Shown here: in pieces, positions 15,719 to 25,088 of the stretch
How positions within the stretch are numbered: position 1 is the stretch's first letter
Layout: each line of letters starts with the position of its first letter
NCBI GenBank assembly: GCA_963742205.1
Contig: CAVUKZ010000010.1
Coordinates: 372,001-436,000, forward strand
Origin: WHSW01 sp963742205
Lineage (GTDB): Bacteria; Actinomycetota; Thermoleophilia; Solirubrobacterales; 70-9
Direction: 5' to 3'
Length of the DNA: 64,000 nucleotides
The notes under the pieces: model-generated
The model's input: only the letters and a program-made list of their open reading frames with translations
Told to the model about the DNA's origin: nothing
Databases searched by the model: none
Translations under genes and position numbers: made by a program

Positions 15719-17251
15719 ATGAGACGGAAGTACGCGCTCGGGGGGGCCCTGGTCGCAGCGGCCGCCCTGTTGCTCGCGGTCCCGGGCTCGGCCCTCGCCG
15801 ACGCCACCGACCTCGAGAAGTCGATCGCCGGCAAGCTCGATCCCTCGGTCGGGATCAACACGATGTGGGTGATCATCGCCGGCTGCCTGGTGATGTTCAT
15901 GCAGGCCGGGTTCGCCTTCTTGGAGATCGGCTTCTCGCGCGGCAAGAACGCCGGGACCGTGGTCGCGAAGATCCTCACCAACTTCTCGATCGCAGCGGTC
16001 GGGTGGTGGGTATGCGGGTTCGCCTTCGCCTTCGGCGCGGGCAGCGTTCTCGGCCACGACGGCGGGTTCTTCTTCTCCGACCTCGGTCCCTACTCGGCGA
16101 CCGCCGACGGAGTGACCACCTTCCATCCGAGCTTCCCCGTGATGTCGCTCTCGGACGCGACGATCGAGTCGAAGTTCTTCTTCCAGTTCGTGTTCTGCGC
16201 CGTCTCGCTGGCGATCGTCTGGGGCACGACGCTGGAGCGGATCAAGTTCGGCGTGTACGTGATCTACGCGATCGTCTTCAGCGCGATCATCTACCCGATC
16301 GGCGCCCACTGGGTGTTCGGCGGTGGCTTCCTGCAGGTCGGCGGCTACCTCGGCACGGACATCGTCGGCATGCAGGACTTCGCCGGCTCGACCGCGGTCC
16401 ACCTGATCGGCGCCACCGGGGCGCTGGCGGCGCTGCTGCTGCTTGGCCCGCGCAAGGGCAAGTACGGCCGCGACGGCAAGCCGCGTGCGATCCCTGGGCA
16501 CAGCATGCCCCTGTTCGGCCTCGGGGTGCTGATCCTGTGGCTGGGCTGGTTCGGGTTCAACCCGGGATCAACCCTGGGCGCGCTCGACGGGCGCTTCGCC
16601 GAGATCCTGATCATCACCAACCTGGCGGCAGCCTTCGGTGTGCTCGCCGCGGTCGCGACGGCGCGACTGAAGACCGGGACGATCGACATCGGCATGGCCG
16701 GCAACGGCGCGATCGCGGCGCTGGTCGCGATCACCGCCCCGTCGGGGTACGTCGAGCTCTGGGCGGCGCCGATCATCGGCGCGGTCGCCGGCGTGATCGT
16801 CGTCCTCGGCGTCTACTGGGTCGACAAGTACATCGACGACCCGGTCGGGGCCCTGTCGGCGCACGGCATGGCCGGCATCTGGGGCACGATCTCGTGCGGG
16901 ATCTTCACCGCCCCGCGCCTCGCTCAGTACAACGGGTTCGGCAACCCCGACGGCGGCCTCTGGTACAGCGGCTCGTTCTCGCAGCTGATCGCCCAGGTGC
17001 TGGGCTTCATGATCGCGTTCACGTTCGTGTTCGTCCTCAGCTACGCCACCTTCTGGGCGATCAAGAAGGTCTACGGCCTTCGGGTCACCGAAGAGGAGGA
17101 GGATGCCGGCCTGGACATCTCCGAGCACGGCATGTATGGCTACCCGGAGCAGTTCATCCCCCAGCCGGAGTACCCGGGCGGCGGGGGTGGTCCGGCGCCG
17201 ACCCCGGCTCCGGTGTCCGCGATCACCGCCGACCGGCCCTCAGAGGCCTGA
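15719..17251 (+). CDS. amt: ammonium transporter Amt
   Basis: A 510-residue Amt/Mep/Rh-family channel. A signal-like first segment (LVAAAALLLAVPGSALADA) is followed by the canonical Amt start (NTMWVIIAGCLVMFMQAGFA plus FLEIGFSRGKN). Conserved regions include DFAGSTAVHLIGATGALAAL, WLGWFGFNPGSTLG and DPVGALSAHGMAGIWGT, the last with the pore-region histidine. The C-terminus is cytoplasmic and proline/glycine-rich, longer than in E. coli AmtB. It imports ammonium under nitrogen limitation. The glnK gene follows after 17 bases, the standard pairing that lets PII block the channel. Confidence 0.95.
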   Translation: MRRKYALGGALVAAAALLLAVPGSALADATDLEKSIAGKLDPSVGINTMWVIIAGCLVMFMQAGFAFLEIGFSRGKNAGTVVAKILTNFSIAAVGWWVCGFAFAFGAGSVLGHDGGFFFSDLGPYSATADGVTTFHPSFPVMSLSDATIESKFFFQFVFCAVSLAIVWGTTLERIKFGVYVIYAIVFSAIIYPIGAHWVFGGGFLQVGGYLGTDIVGMQDFAGSTAVHLIGATGALAALLLLGPRKGKYGRDGKPRAIPGHSMPLFGLGVLILWLGWFGFNPGSTLGALDGRFAEILIITNLAAAFGVLAAVATARLKTGTIDIGMAGNGAIAALVAITAPSGYVELWAAPIIGAVAGVIVVLGVYWVDKYIDDPVGALSAHGMAGIWGTISCGIFTAPRLAQYNGFGNPDGGLWYSGSFSQLIAQVLGFMIAFTFVFVLSYATFWAIKKVYGLRVTEEEEDAGLDISEHGMYGYPEQFIPQPEYPGGGGGPAPTPAPVSAITADRPSEA

Positions 17252-17268
17252 GGAGGTAGGAGAGCCAG

Positions 17269-17637
17269 ATGAAGAAGATCGAGGCGTTCATCCGCCACGA
17301 GGCGTTCGAGCCGATCCGGACGGAGCTGCTCGACAAGGGGTTTCCCTCCCTGTCGATCAGCGAGGTCAAGGGCTCCGGGCGCCAGAAGGGGATCGTCGAG
17401 ACCTACCGCGGCTCGAGCCTGACCGTCAACGTGCGGCCCAAGCTCAAGATCGAGGTGGTGATCGAGGACAAGGACAAGTCCCTGGTCGTCGAGACGATTC
17501 TCAAGCACGCGCGGACCGGCGACGTCGGCGACGGGAAGATCTTCGTCCTTCCCGTCGAGGAGGCGATTCGCATCCGCACCGGCGAGGAGGGCGAGACCGT
17601 CCTCCAGGCGCACACGGACGCCGAGATCGCCGTTTGA
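17269..17637 (+). CDS. glnK: nitrogen regulatory protein PII (GlnK-like), Tyr51 absent
   Basis: A 122-residue PII protein preceded by ggaggtagg. The family pattern is clear: MKKIEAFIRHEAFEPIRTEL, SEVKGSGRQKG (T-loop start), PKLKIEVVIED, and GDVGDGKIFVLPVEEAIRIR with RTGEEG. Within the T-loop the sequence is YRGSSLTV, so position 51, the tyrosine uridylylated or adenylylated in other bacteria, is leucine here. The protein should still bind ATP, ADP and 2-oxoglutarate and control the adjacent Amt channel, but covalent modification at residue 51 is impossible. Ser49 is present, as in cyanobacterial PII. Confidence 0.95.
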   Translation: MKKIEAFIRHEAFEPIRTELLDKGFPSLSISEVKGSGRQKGIVETYRGSSLTVNVRPKLKIEVVIEDKDKSLVVETILKHARTGDVGDGKIFVLPVEEAIRIRTGEEGETVLQAHTDAEIAV

Positions 17638-17638
17638 C

Positions 17639-18916
17639 CTAGCGAGCGCCGAGGGCGTCGCGCCTGGCCTGTTCAGCGGCCTCCCGCGCGGCGTCCTCGG
17701 CCTCGTTGCGCAGCTGCTCGGCGAACGCGTCACGCCGGCGCTTGGCCTCGCGGCGGGCCTTGGCGTCGGCCCGGTTCGCGCGGACCTCCAGCTCGTGCTC
17801 CAGCCGCGCCTCGACGGCCTGCAGCCGTGTCTGGGCGTCGGCGGAAGCCCGCTCGGAGGCCTGTAGGCGGACGCGCTCCTGCTCGGTCGCCAGCCGCTCC
17901 GCGAACTCCGTGCGCGCCTCGGCGGCCGCCTCCTCGCGCACGCGCTTCGCCTCGGCCTCGGCCTCGCGCTCGACCTCCTCCGCGCGCTCGCGCAGGCGCT
18001 CGGCCACCTCGCTGCGCGCTCGCCGCTCGGCCTCGTGGGTAAGACGCTCGACCAGGGCGTCGAGTCGGCGCTGGGTCCGCTCGGTCGCGTGCTCGGCCTT
18101 GAGCCGCAGCTCGGCTTCGGCCGTCGCCTTGCGTTCGGCCTGGCCGACGGCGAGCTCGGCCTGATGGCGCGCCGTGGCCACCTCCCGCTCCGCGTCGGCG
18201 AGCTGGCCGGCGAGCTCGGCGTGCACCTGCTCGCGGGCGTCCTCGAGGGCCGCAGCCCGCAGCGCGTCGGCCCGCTCTTCGAGTCGGGCGGCGGCCTGCC
18301 GGCGCAGCTCATCGGCCGCGAGCCGGAGCTTCTCCTCGCCCGTGGCCCGTAGCCGCTCGCGCGCGGTCGCCAGTGCGCGCCGGGCGCGCTCGCGCATCCG
18401 CTCGATCTCCGCCGCGGCCTCGGCTCGCGCCCGTTCTGCCTCGGCACGCGCTTGTTTGGCCTCGCCTCGCGCGCGCTCCGCGCCGGCGTCGGCGTCGGCG
18501 CGCGCGGCCTCGACCTCGTTGGCGCCCTGCCGGGTCGCCGCCTCGATCGCCGCCTGCGTCCGTGCCTCGGCGCGGGCGGCCTGCAGCTCGGCGCTGCGCA
18601 CGGCCTGCTCGAGCTCGCGCGCGCGCTGCTCGGCGTCGATCCTCGAGGCCTCGGCCTCCCGGGCCCGACGAGCGGCCTCCGCGCCGGTCCGCTTCGCCTC
18701 GAGCAGCTCGTCCCGCAGGCGGCGCACCTCGGCGGCGAGCTCGGCGGCCGTCTGGTCGCGGGCCTCGGCGGTTTCCGCGCTCACGCCGTCGACTGCCACC
18801 CGCGCCCGTGAAGCCGCCTGTTCGGACGGCGAGCTCACGGCCCGCAGGCGGCGCTGGGCGGCGCTTCGGCCGCCGGCCGGTGGGGCAGCGCTCGTCGGGT
18901 CCGGTCGATCTCCCAT
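17639..18916 (-). CDS. long coiled-coil protein
   Basis: From ATG 18916 the gene encodes about 425 residues, almost entirely Ala/Arg/Glu with heptad spacing (for example AEVRRLRDELLEAKRTGAEA). The exception is a short Pro/Gly-rich start (MGDRPDPTSAAPPAGGR). No membrane segment or enzymatic domain is visible. Such proteins act as scaffolds or cytoskeletal or polar-growth factors, but the sequence is too repetitive for a family call. The stop lies one base from the convergent glnK stop. It follows the GMC oxidoreductase gene on the same strand. Confidence 0.7.
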   Translation of the reverse strand: MGDRPDPTSAAPPAGGRSAAQRRLRAVSSPSEQAASRARVAVDGVSAETAEARDQTAAELAAEVRRLRDELLEAKRTGAEAARRAREAEASRIDAEQRARELEQAVRSAELQAARAEARTQAAIEAATRQGANEVEAARADADAGAERARGEAKQARAEAERARAEAAAEIERMRERARRALATARERLRATGEEKLRLAADELRRQAAARLEERADALRAAALEDAREQVHAELAGQLADAEREVATARHQAELAVGQAERKATAEAELRLKAEHATERTQRRLDALVERLTHEAERRARSEVAERLRERAEEVEREAEAEAKRVREEAAAEARTEFAERLATEQERVRLQASERASADAQTRLQAVEARLEHELEVRANRADAKARREAKRRRDAFAEQLRNEAEDAAREAAEQARRDALGAR

Positions 18917-19000
18917 GCAAATCCACGCCCGGCGGGCCACTGCGCCAGCGGCACCCGGGACCGAGCGAGCCTACAACAGCGCGAACGGCGCGCGCCTGGA

Positions 19001-21395
19001 TCAGCCGAGCGCCTCGACCAGCTCGGTCCGCTGCGCACTCGGCGAGCGCCATCGTCGTCAGCTGCGGGTTCACACCGAGGCTGGTCGGAAAGACGCTCGC
19101 GTCGCAGAGATGCAGGTTGGCGGTCCCGTGAACGCGGAAGCCCCGCGGGTCGACCGGCCCGTCGCTTATCTCGCGGCCGAGCGGGTTGCCGCCCTGCGGG
19201 TGGCCGGTGCCGAGCTGGATGTCCTCGTTGGAGCGCACGATCTCCGATAGCCGCTCGAGGTCGTCCGGGCGGGTGAAGGAGCTGAACTGGAAGGTCGCGG
19301 GCATCACGCGCCTCGCCCCCGCAGCGAGATAGATCCGCCCGGCCAGCTTCAGTCCCTCGACGAGGCGGTCGAGGTCGGCGTCCGTCGGCTCGTAGACGAC
19401 GTCGGCGCCACCGAAGAACGCCTTCTGCACCGAGCCGTTGGACTCGCTGCCGATCAGCACGCCGGTTGCCGCCATCCGGTCGTACGCACGCATGTTGCGG
19501 CGGTGCTGCTCAAACCAGCCCGGCATCGCGAGCGCCTGGGAGAGCACCGGGTTGAACCAAGTCTCCATGACCACATCGGGGCCCGCGTCGGGCGGCTCGA
19601 AGACGTGCGTGATCTGCAGTCCCGCGAACGAGTTGAGCTCCTGGTCGAACTCCGCCGTGATCGGCGAGCCGACGTTGAACGACAGGCCACGGCCCACCAT
19701 CGGCCCGCCGATCCCGCTGCGGCCGAGCAGGTAGCTCGAGCTCACCGCCCCGGCGGCCACCACGAACCGCTTGCCGCGCACCCGAAAGCGCCGGTCGCCC
19801 GCGCTGCACTGGATCGCCTCCACGCGGTCGCCGCTGTGCTCGATCCCGTCGACCGAGGTGTCGGAGACGATCCGCAGGCGCTCCTCGCCGAAGCGCTCCT
19901 GCGCCCACGGCAGCAGGGTGTCGAGCATCGAGAGCTTGCGGCCGTAGGCACAACCGATGTTGCAGTAGCCACACCCCAGGCACTGGTGGATGTTGGCCTC
20001 GATCGGCTCGTAACGCCGGGCGTCGGCCTCGAGCCCCAGCGCCTCGATCCCGGCGATGAACTTGCGCGCCCCGGGGCTGTGGATGCGCGCCGGCTGCGGG
20101 CCGATCGACAGCAGCTGCTTGATCGAGGCCACCGCGGCGCGGACCCGGTCGGCGTCGAAGCGATCGCCCAGCCGGCGCTCCCACTCCGCGAGCACGTCGT
20201 CGGGCGGCTCGATCGAGACCGCGTTGTTGATCACCGTGGTCCCGCCCACGCACATGCCCTGCAGCACCTGCAGCTTGAAGTCGCGCGCCAGCTGCAGGGC
20301 GCCGTCCCGATACAGGGTCCCGAGCATCTCGACCTCGTCCTCGCTGAAGTCGGCCGGGTCGACGTGATGGCCGCGCTCGCAGATCAGCACCCGGTGCCCT
20401 GCCTCGGCGAGCCGGTAGCCGATCACCGCCCCGGCGGCGCCCGAGCCGACGATCACGACCTCGGAGTCGAGGTCGCGCGCGACCCGGCGACCGTCCTCGA
20501 CCACGAGTGAGCCGCGTGGCTTGCGTTGCGCGCCGCGCCCCTCGGGTCGCTGCGAGAACGGCGTATAGCCGGTCGCCGGCCAGCTGCGGGGGTCCCCGTA
20601 GTAGCCCAGGTAGGTGGCCTGCTGAGCCAGCCGGATCATCCCCTGCACGAGCCACCGCCGCAGGCTGCCGATCCTGCGCCGGGCGACGTCGTCGGAGAAG
20701 TGGCGCTCGAGGAAGTGACGGCGCTCGTCGACGGCCATCAGCGTGAAGGTCGGATTCGCGAACAGGAGCGGGTAGAGGTTCATGCCCGTGAGCGCCACCC
20801 TCATCACCCACTTGCGCCGCGCCTCGAAGCCGGCCAGGTAGCGGTCGGCGTTCTCGGCCACCTCGTCAGGGGTCAGGTCGGTCGGCGCGTCCGCCGCCGA
20901 TGCCGAGCTCCAATACAGCGCCTCCGCGACCGAGGCCAGGGTCCGGAACTGCCCCGACCACAGGTAGGAGAGCCCGTGCCAGGAGCGGAAGGCGGCGCGG
21001 TGCAGGAGCGCGAACCCGAGCGCGAGCCCGCCCTCGAACACCATCCCGATCCAGATGATCGCCGTCATGGAGATCTGGACGCCGAGGATCTCGACGTCCT
21101 GCGAGTGCTCGCCGAAGATCAGGATCAGCACGCCCGCCGGAACCCAGATCCCGAGGGCCAACACGACCAGCGAGACCAGGCGCTCGAACCGCCGGACGTC
21201 CGCCGAGGCGATGAAGCAGACGCCTCCGATCAGCCCCGCCTTGACCACCGAGTTGATCACGAACGGCAGCTGTCCCCACCCGGTGGAGGAGCCGATGAGC
21301 GCCGGCAGCAGGTAGACGAGGGTCTCGCCGGTGAAGATGAAGGCCGAGATCCGCAGTACCCGCTGCAGCCTGCGCTCAGCGTTGGTCAGCTCCAC
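19001..21395 (-). CDS. membrane-anchored GMC-family oxidoreductase (C-terminal frameshift)
   Basis: Roughly the first 150 residues contain four hydrophobic helices (for example RISAFIFTGETLVYLLPALI and LVSLVVLALGIWVPAGVLIL). A flavin domain follows, with the FAD motif SEVVIVGSGAAGAVIGYRLA, a cysteine-rich CLGCGYCNIGCAYGRKLSML segment, and the GMC C-terminal motif TGHPQGGNPLG and LCDASVFPTSLGVNPQLTTM. It resembles cholesterol-oxidase/glucose-dehydrogenase relatives; the substrate is unknown. After LTTMALAECA the literal frame runs on without a stop to 18309, through the next gene. One base less near 19040 gives RTELVEALG and a TGA at 19001-19003, the normal family ending. I take 19001 as the true end. 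Confidence 0.85.
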
Positions 21396-21413
21396 CGCGG
21401 CCTCCGCCCTCGC

Positions 21414-22211
21414 TCAGTCGTCGTCGTCCTCCTCGAGCGGGGCCGGGGGCTCGATCCCCCACTCCCGCATCCCCTCCTCGATCCGGGCGATGACCGTCTC
21501 CAGCACGGCCACGCGCGCCCATCGCTTCGAGTCGCCCTCGATCAGGTCCCAGCGGGCGTGCGGCTCGTCGGTGCGAGCGAGCATGTCCTCGACGGCCTCG
21601 GCGTAGGCACCGCGCTTCTCGCGGTTGCGCCAGTCCTCGTCGGTCAGCTTCCAGCTCTTGAGCTCGTCCGTTTGCCGGCTCTCGAAGCGCTTCAGCTGCT
21701 CCTCGTCGGAGATGTGCATCCACAGCTTGATCAGGAGCACGCCCTCGGCGGCGAGCGAGCGCTCCTGGTCGTTGATCTCGCCGTAGGCGCGCATCCACTC
21801 CTCGCGGCTCGCGAAGCCCTCGACCCGCTCGACGAGAACCCGGCCGTACCACGTGCGGTCGAAGACGGCCATGCCTCCCCAGCCCGGGATCTTCGGCCAG
21901 AAGCGCCACATGAAGTGGTGGCGCTTCTCGTCAGGCGTCGGGGCGGCGAACGAGCTCACCCGCACGTGACGCGGATCGAGCGGCGCGACGAGGCGCTTGA
22001 TCGCCCCGCCCTTGCCGGACGCGTCCCAGCCCTCGAACAGGACCAGGACCGGCGGCCCGAGCCGGCGCTCGCCGCCGTTGGCGAGCTGCCCACCGAGCGT
22101 CAGCCGCAGCTGGGCGAGCCGGCGCTGCGTGCGCTCGAGCCCCTTGGCCTCCTCCTTCTTCGACAGGGACTTGGAGAGGTCGAGCTGGTCGAGACGGCCC
22201 ACGAGCCCCAT
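21414..22211 (-). CDS. ppk2: polyphosphate kinase 2
   Basis: A 265-residue PPK2-family kinase. Walker A is FEGWDASGKGGAIKRL (residues 59-74). The lid and Walker B region is AVFDRTWYGRVLVERVEGF, and substrate-binding WRFWPKIPGWGG precedes it. PPK2 enzymes move phosphate between polyphosphate and nucleotides, usually to make GTP or ATP. The single kinase domain and length suit class I or III; the acidic C-terminal tail (EEDDDD) is unusual. It starts about 20 bases upstream of the GMC gene on the same strand. Confidence 0.9.
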   Translation of the reverse strand: MGLVGRLDQLDLSKSLSKKEEAKGLERTQRRLAQLRLTLGGQLANGGERRLGPPVLVLFEGWDASGKGGAIKRLVAPLDPRHVRVSSFAAPTPDEKRHHFMWRFWPKIPGWGGMAVFDRTWYGRVLVERVEGFASREEWMRAYGEINDQERSLAAEGVLLIKLWMHISDEEQLKRFESRQTDELKSWKLTDEDWRNREKRGAYAEAVEDMLARTDEPHARWDLIEGDSKRWARVAVLETVIARIEEGMREWGIEPPAPLEEDDDD

Positions 22212-22235
22212 CCTCTCGCAGTGACCGGCCGCAGT

Positions 22236-22496
22236 TCAACCCGCGAGCGCGGCGAGTGGCACCTTCGGCCCGGGTTGCGGTGGGGGCTCGGAGGTGACCT
22301 GGAGCGCGAGCGGGAAGATCAGCACCGCGAGCGTGATCATGATTACCCCCACCGCGACCAGCCACCGCGAGCCGGCGAGGTGCCCGAGGATCGCGACCCC
22401 GAACCCGGCCAGCATCAGGCCGACGTAGGGGCCGATCGAGTGCGGCAGGAACGCTCCCGCGTCCAACAAGCTCATCGCGTCATTATTCAGAGCCAT
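22236..22496 (-). CDS. small membrane protein, two helices
   Basis: Starting at ATG 22496 the product is 86 residues: MALNNDAMSLLDAGAFLPHS, then IGPYVGLMLAGFGVAILGHL, a short GSRW turn and LVAVGVIMITLAVLIFPLAL, ending in a Pro-rich tail. It is a two-helix membrane protein of unknown function. The start codon overlaps the oppositely directed ATG of moxR by two bases (CATG at 22494-22497). A second ATG seven codons in would avoid this. No ribosome site is seen for either start. Confidence 0.6.
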   Translation of the reverse strand: MALNNDAMSLLDAGAFLPHSIGPYVGLMLAGFGVAILGHLAGSRWLVAVGVIMITLAVLIFPLALQVTSEPPPQPGPKVPLAALAG

Positions 22497-23419
22497 GAGT
22501 TCTGAGCAGCCAGACGACGTCGCCGCGGTCAAGGACGCGCTCGAGCGGGTCGGCTACCTGGCCGACGAGTCCGCGGCCCTCGTCGCCTACCTCGCCCAGG
22601 AGCTGGGCAAGCCGGTGCTCGTCGAGGGTCCGGCCGGGGTGGGCAAGACCGAGCTCGCGAAGGCGATCTCACGCGCCACGGGGCGCGACCTGATCCGCCT
22701 GCAGTGCTACGAGGGCCTCGATGAGGCCAAGGCCCTGTACGAGTGGAACTACCGCAAGCAGCTGCTTGCGCGAACTCCAGACGGTCTCCGCCGCGTCCGA
22801 GGCCGCAGGGCGGGGAGGACGGGCATCCGCGTTCGACGACATCTTCTCCGAGGACTTTTTGCTCACGCGGCCGCTGCTCGAGGCGATCGCCTCGGGCGAG
22901 CCGGTCGTGCTCCTGATCGATGAGATCGACAAGACCGATCAGGAGTTCGAGGCGATGCTGCTCGAGGTCCTCTCGGACTTTCAGATCTCGATCCCCGAGC
23001 TCGGCGTGATCGAGGCCCGCACGCACCCGATCGTCGTGCTCACCTCCAACAACTCGCGCGAGCTCACCGAGGCGCTCAAGCGCCGCTGCCTGTATCTGTG
23101 GCTCGACTACCCGGAGATCGAGCGCGAGATGCAGATCGTCCGCCTGCACGCTCCGGAGCTCGACGAGCAACTCGCGCGGCGCCTGATCGAGGTGATCCAC
23201 ATGATTCGCGCCCTGGATCTGAAGAAGCCGCCGTCGATCGCCGAGTCGATCGACTGGGCCCGCGCGCTGCTGCTGCTCGGCGCCGATGACATCGACGCGT
23301 CGCTGTTCGAGCGCACGATGAGCATCATCGTCAAGCACCGAACGGACATCGATCTCGTGGCCGAACGGGTCGGCGCGCAGCTGGCAGGCCCCACGCTCGG
23401 GCGGGAAGCCACCGGTTGA
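22495..23419 (+). CDS. MoxR-type AAA ATPase, +1 frameshift
   Basis: The first frame encodes LVEGPAGVGKTELAKAISRA (Walker A) and ends its match at YEWNYRKQLL. The second frame, +1, continues RELQTVSAASEAAGRGG, then EPVVLLIDEIDKTDQEFEAM (Walker B) and VLTSNNSRELTEALKRRCLY (sensor 1/arginine finger). The shift falls at CTG CTT g CGC, base 22768. Dropping the G restores a normal 300-residue MoxR chaperone. MoxR ATPases with VWA partners insert or remodel metal centres and protein complexes; the next gene is that partner. An indel error or programmed +1 shift could explain the break. Confidence 0.85.
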
Positions 23420-24780
23420 GCGACCTTCCCCCCGGTCTCGCCCCTCGCATCGCCGCCTTCTGCGACGAGCTCCGTGACGAAGGCGTGCCCGTCGGGACCG
23501 CGGAGCTGCTCGACGCGTTCGAGGCGCTCGCCGCCGTCCCCTGGACCGAGCCGACGGACTTTCGCGAGGCGCTGGCGGCGACGATCGCCAAGTCGCAGGA
23601 GGACCGGCGCGTTTTCGACCTCATCTTCGAGCGCTACTTCTTCCGCGCCGCCGAAGCGGAGGCTCTGGATCGTGAGATCCGCGAGGACCGCCGCTACGAG
23701 GGTGGGGAGCGGCTCGACCTCGATCAGCTGCGCGAGGCGATCCGGGCCGCCATCGCCGAGGGCTCCGACGGTGAGATGCGCGACGCAGCGCGGCTCGCGA
23801 TCGCGGCCTTTGGGCGCCAGGGCGAGGGCTCGGGCGTCGTCGGGGTCGACGTGCAGCGGATTCGCCGGACGCTCGGGCTCCAGGCCGGCGCCCGGGAGGC
23901 CGACGGCGACGCCCCGCCACTGGATCGCGAGCAGATCCAGGCCTTCGAGCGCCACCTCCGGCGCGAGCTCGAGCGGGCGCTGATCGAGCGGACCTCCAAG
24001 ATGCCGCCGTCGCGTCCGCTGGCGGAGCTCGACCGCGCGCTGCCGACGAGCCCCACCCAGGACCTCGCCGCCGTGCACCGCGCCGTCGCCCAGCTGAAGC
24101 GGCGGCTGGCCACGCTCGGCCACGAGCAGCGCGGGCGCCGGCGGGCATCGGTGGTCGACATGCGGCGCACGATGCGCGCCTCGCTGGAGACCGGCGGCGT
24201 GCCGCTGCGGCTGCGCTACCGGCCCAAGCGCCCCCGCCGCCCGGAGATCTACGTCCTCTGCGACGTCTCCACCTCGGTCACGTCGGCGAGCGTCTTCTTC
24301 CTCTCGGTGCTGCACGCGTTGCACGACTCGTTTCGCAAGCAGCGCAGCTTCGTGTTCATCGAGCGGATCTCCGAGGTGACCGAGGTGTTCGAGCGCGAGC
24401 GCGACTTCCGAACGATCTCGGAGAAGATCAGCCGCGAGGGCGGCGTCGCCGACGTCTCCGGCTACACCGACTACGGCCGCGTCTGGCTCGAGTTCTACGA
24501 GGAGATCTCCGAGGACCTCGACCCGCGCTCGACCGTGATCGTGCTCGGCGACGCCCGCACGAACGGGCGCGAGCCGCACGCCGAGGTCTTCGCCCGCCTG
24601 GCCGAGCGCGCCGGGCGCACGTTCTGGCTCAACCCGGAGCCGCGCCTGTACTGGAACTACGGCGACTCCGTGATGGCGGCCTACGAGCGCCACTGCACGG
24701 GCGCCTTCGAGTGCTGGACGACCAAGCACCTGGAGAACTTCGTCAACGTGATCGCCGGCCGCGCGCCGGTCCCCGACTAG
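23416..24780 (+). CDS. VWA (CoxE-like) domain protein
   Basis: A 454-residue soluble protein. It starts at TTG 23416, overlapping the MoxR stop. The N-terminal half is helical and charged. The C-terminal half is a VWA-like domain with a metal-site motif (YVLCDVSTSVTSASVFF), later VSGYTDYGRVWLEF and VIVLGDARTNGREPHAEVF, and a closing WLNPEPRLYWNYGDSVMAAY. This layout is that of CoxE-type proteins, which work with MoxR ATPases such as CoxD in maturing enzymes. No CO-dehydrogenase gene is in the window, so the client is unknown. Confidence 0.85.
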   Translation: MSDLPPGLAPRIAAFCDELRDEGVPVGTAELLDAFEALAAVPWTEPTDFREALAATIAKSQEDRRVFDLIFERYFFRAAEAEALDREIREDRRYEGGERLDLDQLREAIRAAIAEGSDGEMRDAARLAIAAFGRQGEGSGVVGVDVQRIRRTLGLQAGAREADGDAPPLDREQIQAFERHLRRELERALIERTSKMPPSRPLAELDRALPTSPTQDLAAVHRAVAQLKRRLATLGHEQRGRRRASVVDMRRTMRASLETGGVPLRLRYRPKRPRRPEIYVLCDVSTSVTSASVFFLSVLHALHDSFRKQRSFVFIERISEVTEVFERERDFRTISEKISREGGVADVSGYTDYGRVWLEFYEEISEDLDPRSTVIVLGDARTNGREPHAEVFARLAERAGRTFWLNPEPRLYWNYGDSVMAAYERHCTGAFECWTTKHLENFVNVIAGRAPVPD

Positions 24781-24850
24781 CCCTGAGGTCCGGCGATGGG
24801 GGAAAGCGCCGCCGGACGAACGCGTCGGCCATGGCCCGGTCCGCGGCCGC

Positions 24851-24991
24851 GTGCTCGAGTTCTTCGACGATCGCGCGGAGGCGTTCGAGGACCTGCGCAG
24901 CGAGCCGGAGGAGCTGATCGAGCTGGATGGACGCGTGCTCGGCAGGCCTCCACGCCGACTGACCGCTCGCGTGCTGGAATACTTGCGCTAG
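24851..24991 (+). pseudogene. SnoaL-like gene fragment
   Basis: From GTG 24851 to TAG 24989-24991, 46 codons encode VLEFFDDRAEAFEDLRSEPE, then ELIELDGRVLGRPPRR. This corresponds to the middle of a SnoaL-like protein ('...EAFEDL..EPEE.I..DGRVL'), but the N-terminal helix and final strands are missing. It is probably the stump of a deleted SnoaL gene, placed just before the TPP riboswitch. Confidence 0.4.
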
Positions 24992-24997
24992 AGCAAT

Positions 24998-25088
24998 CAG
25001 GGGTGCTCGCGGGAAAGCGGGCTGAGATGGCGTCTGAGATCCGGCGCCGACCCTTAGAACCTGTGCGGTAATGCGCGCGGAGGGAGCA
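24998..25088 (+). promoter_or_regulatory. TPP riboswitch (THI box)
   Basis: The conserved landmarks occur in order: aggggtgc at the 5' end, ggctgagatg, then acccttagaacctgtg, a short ggtaatgc segment and ggagggag at the 3' end. They match the thiamine-pyrophosphate aptamer consensus (GGGGUGC, CUGAGA, ACCCUU-GAACCUG, GGUAAU, GGAGGGA). The terminal ggaggga is also the ribosome-binding site for the ATG at 25089, so TPP binding should hide it and reduce translation of the downstream transporter. Confidence 0.93.

Noticed and set aside
18309..19000. Extension of the GMC oxidase frame by about 230 codons
   Set aside because: It overlaps the coiled-coil gene in another frame and turns into Arg/Gly low complexity. 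One base change gives the usual family ending at 19001.
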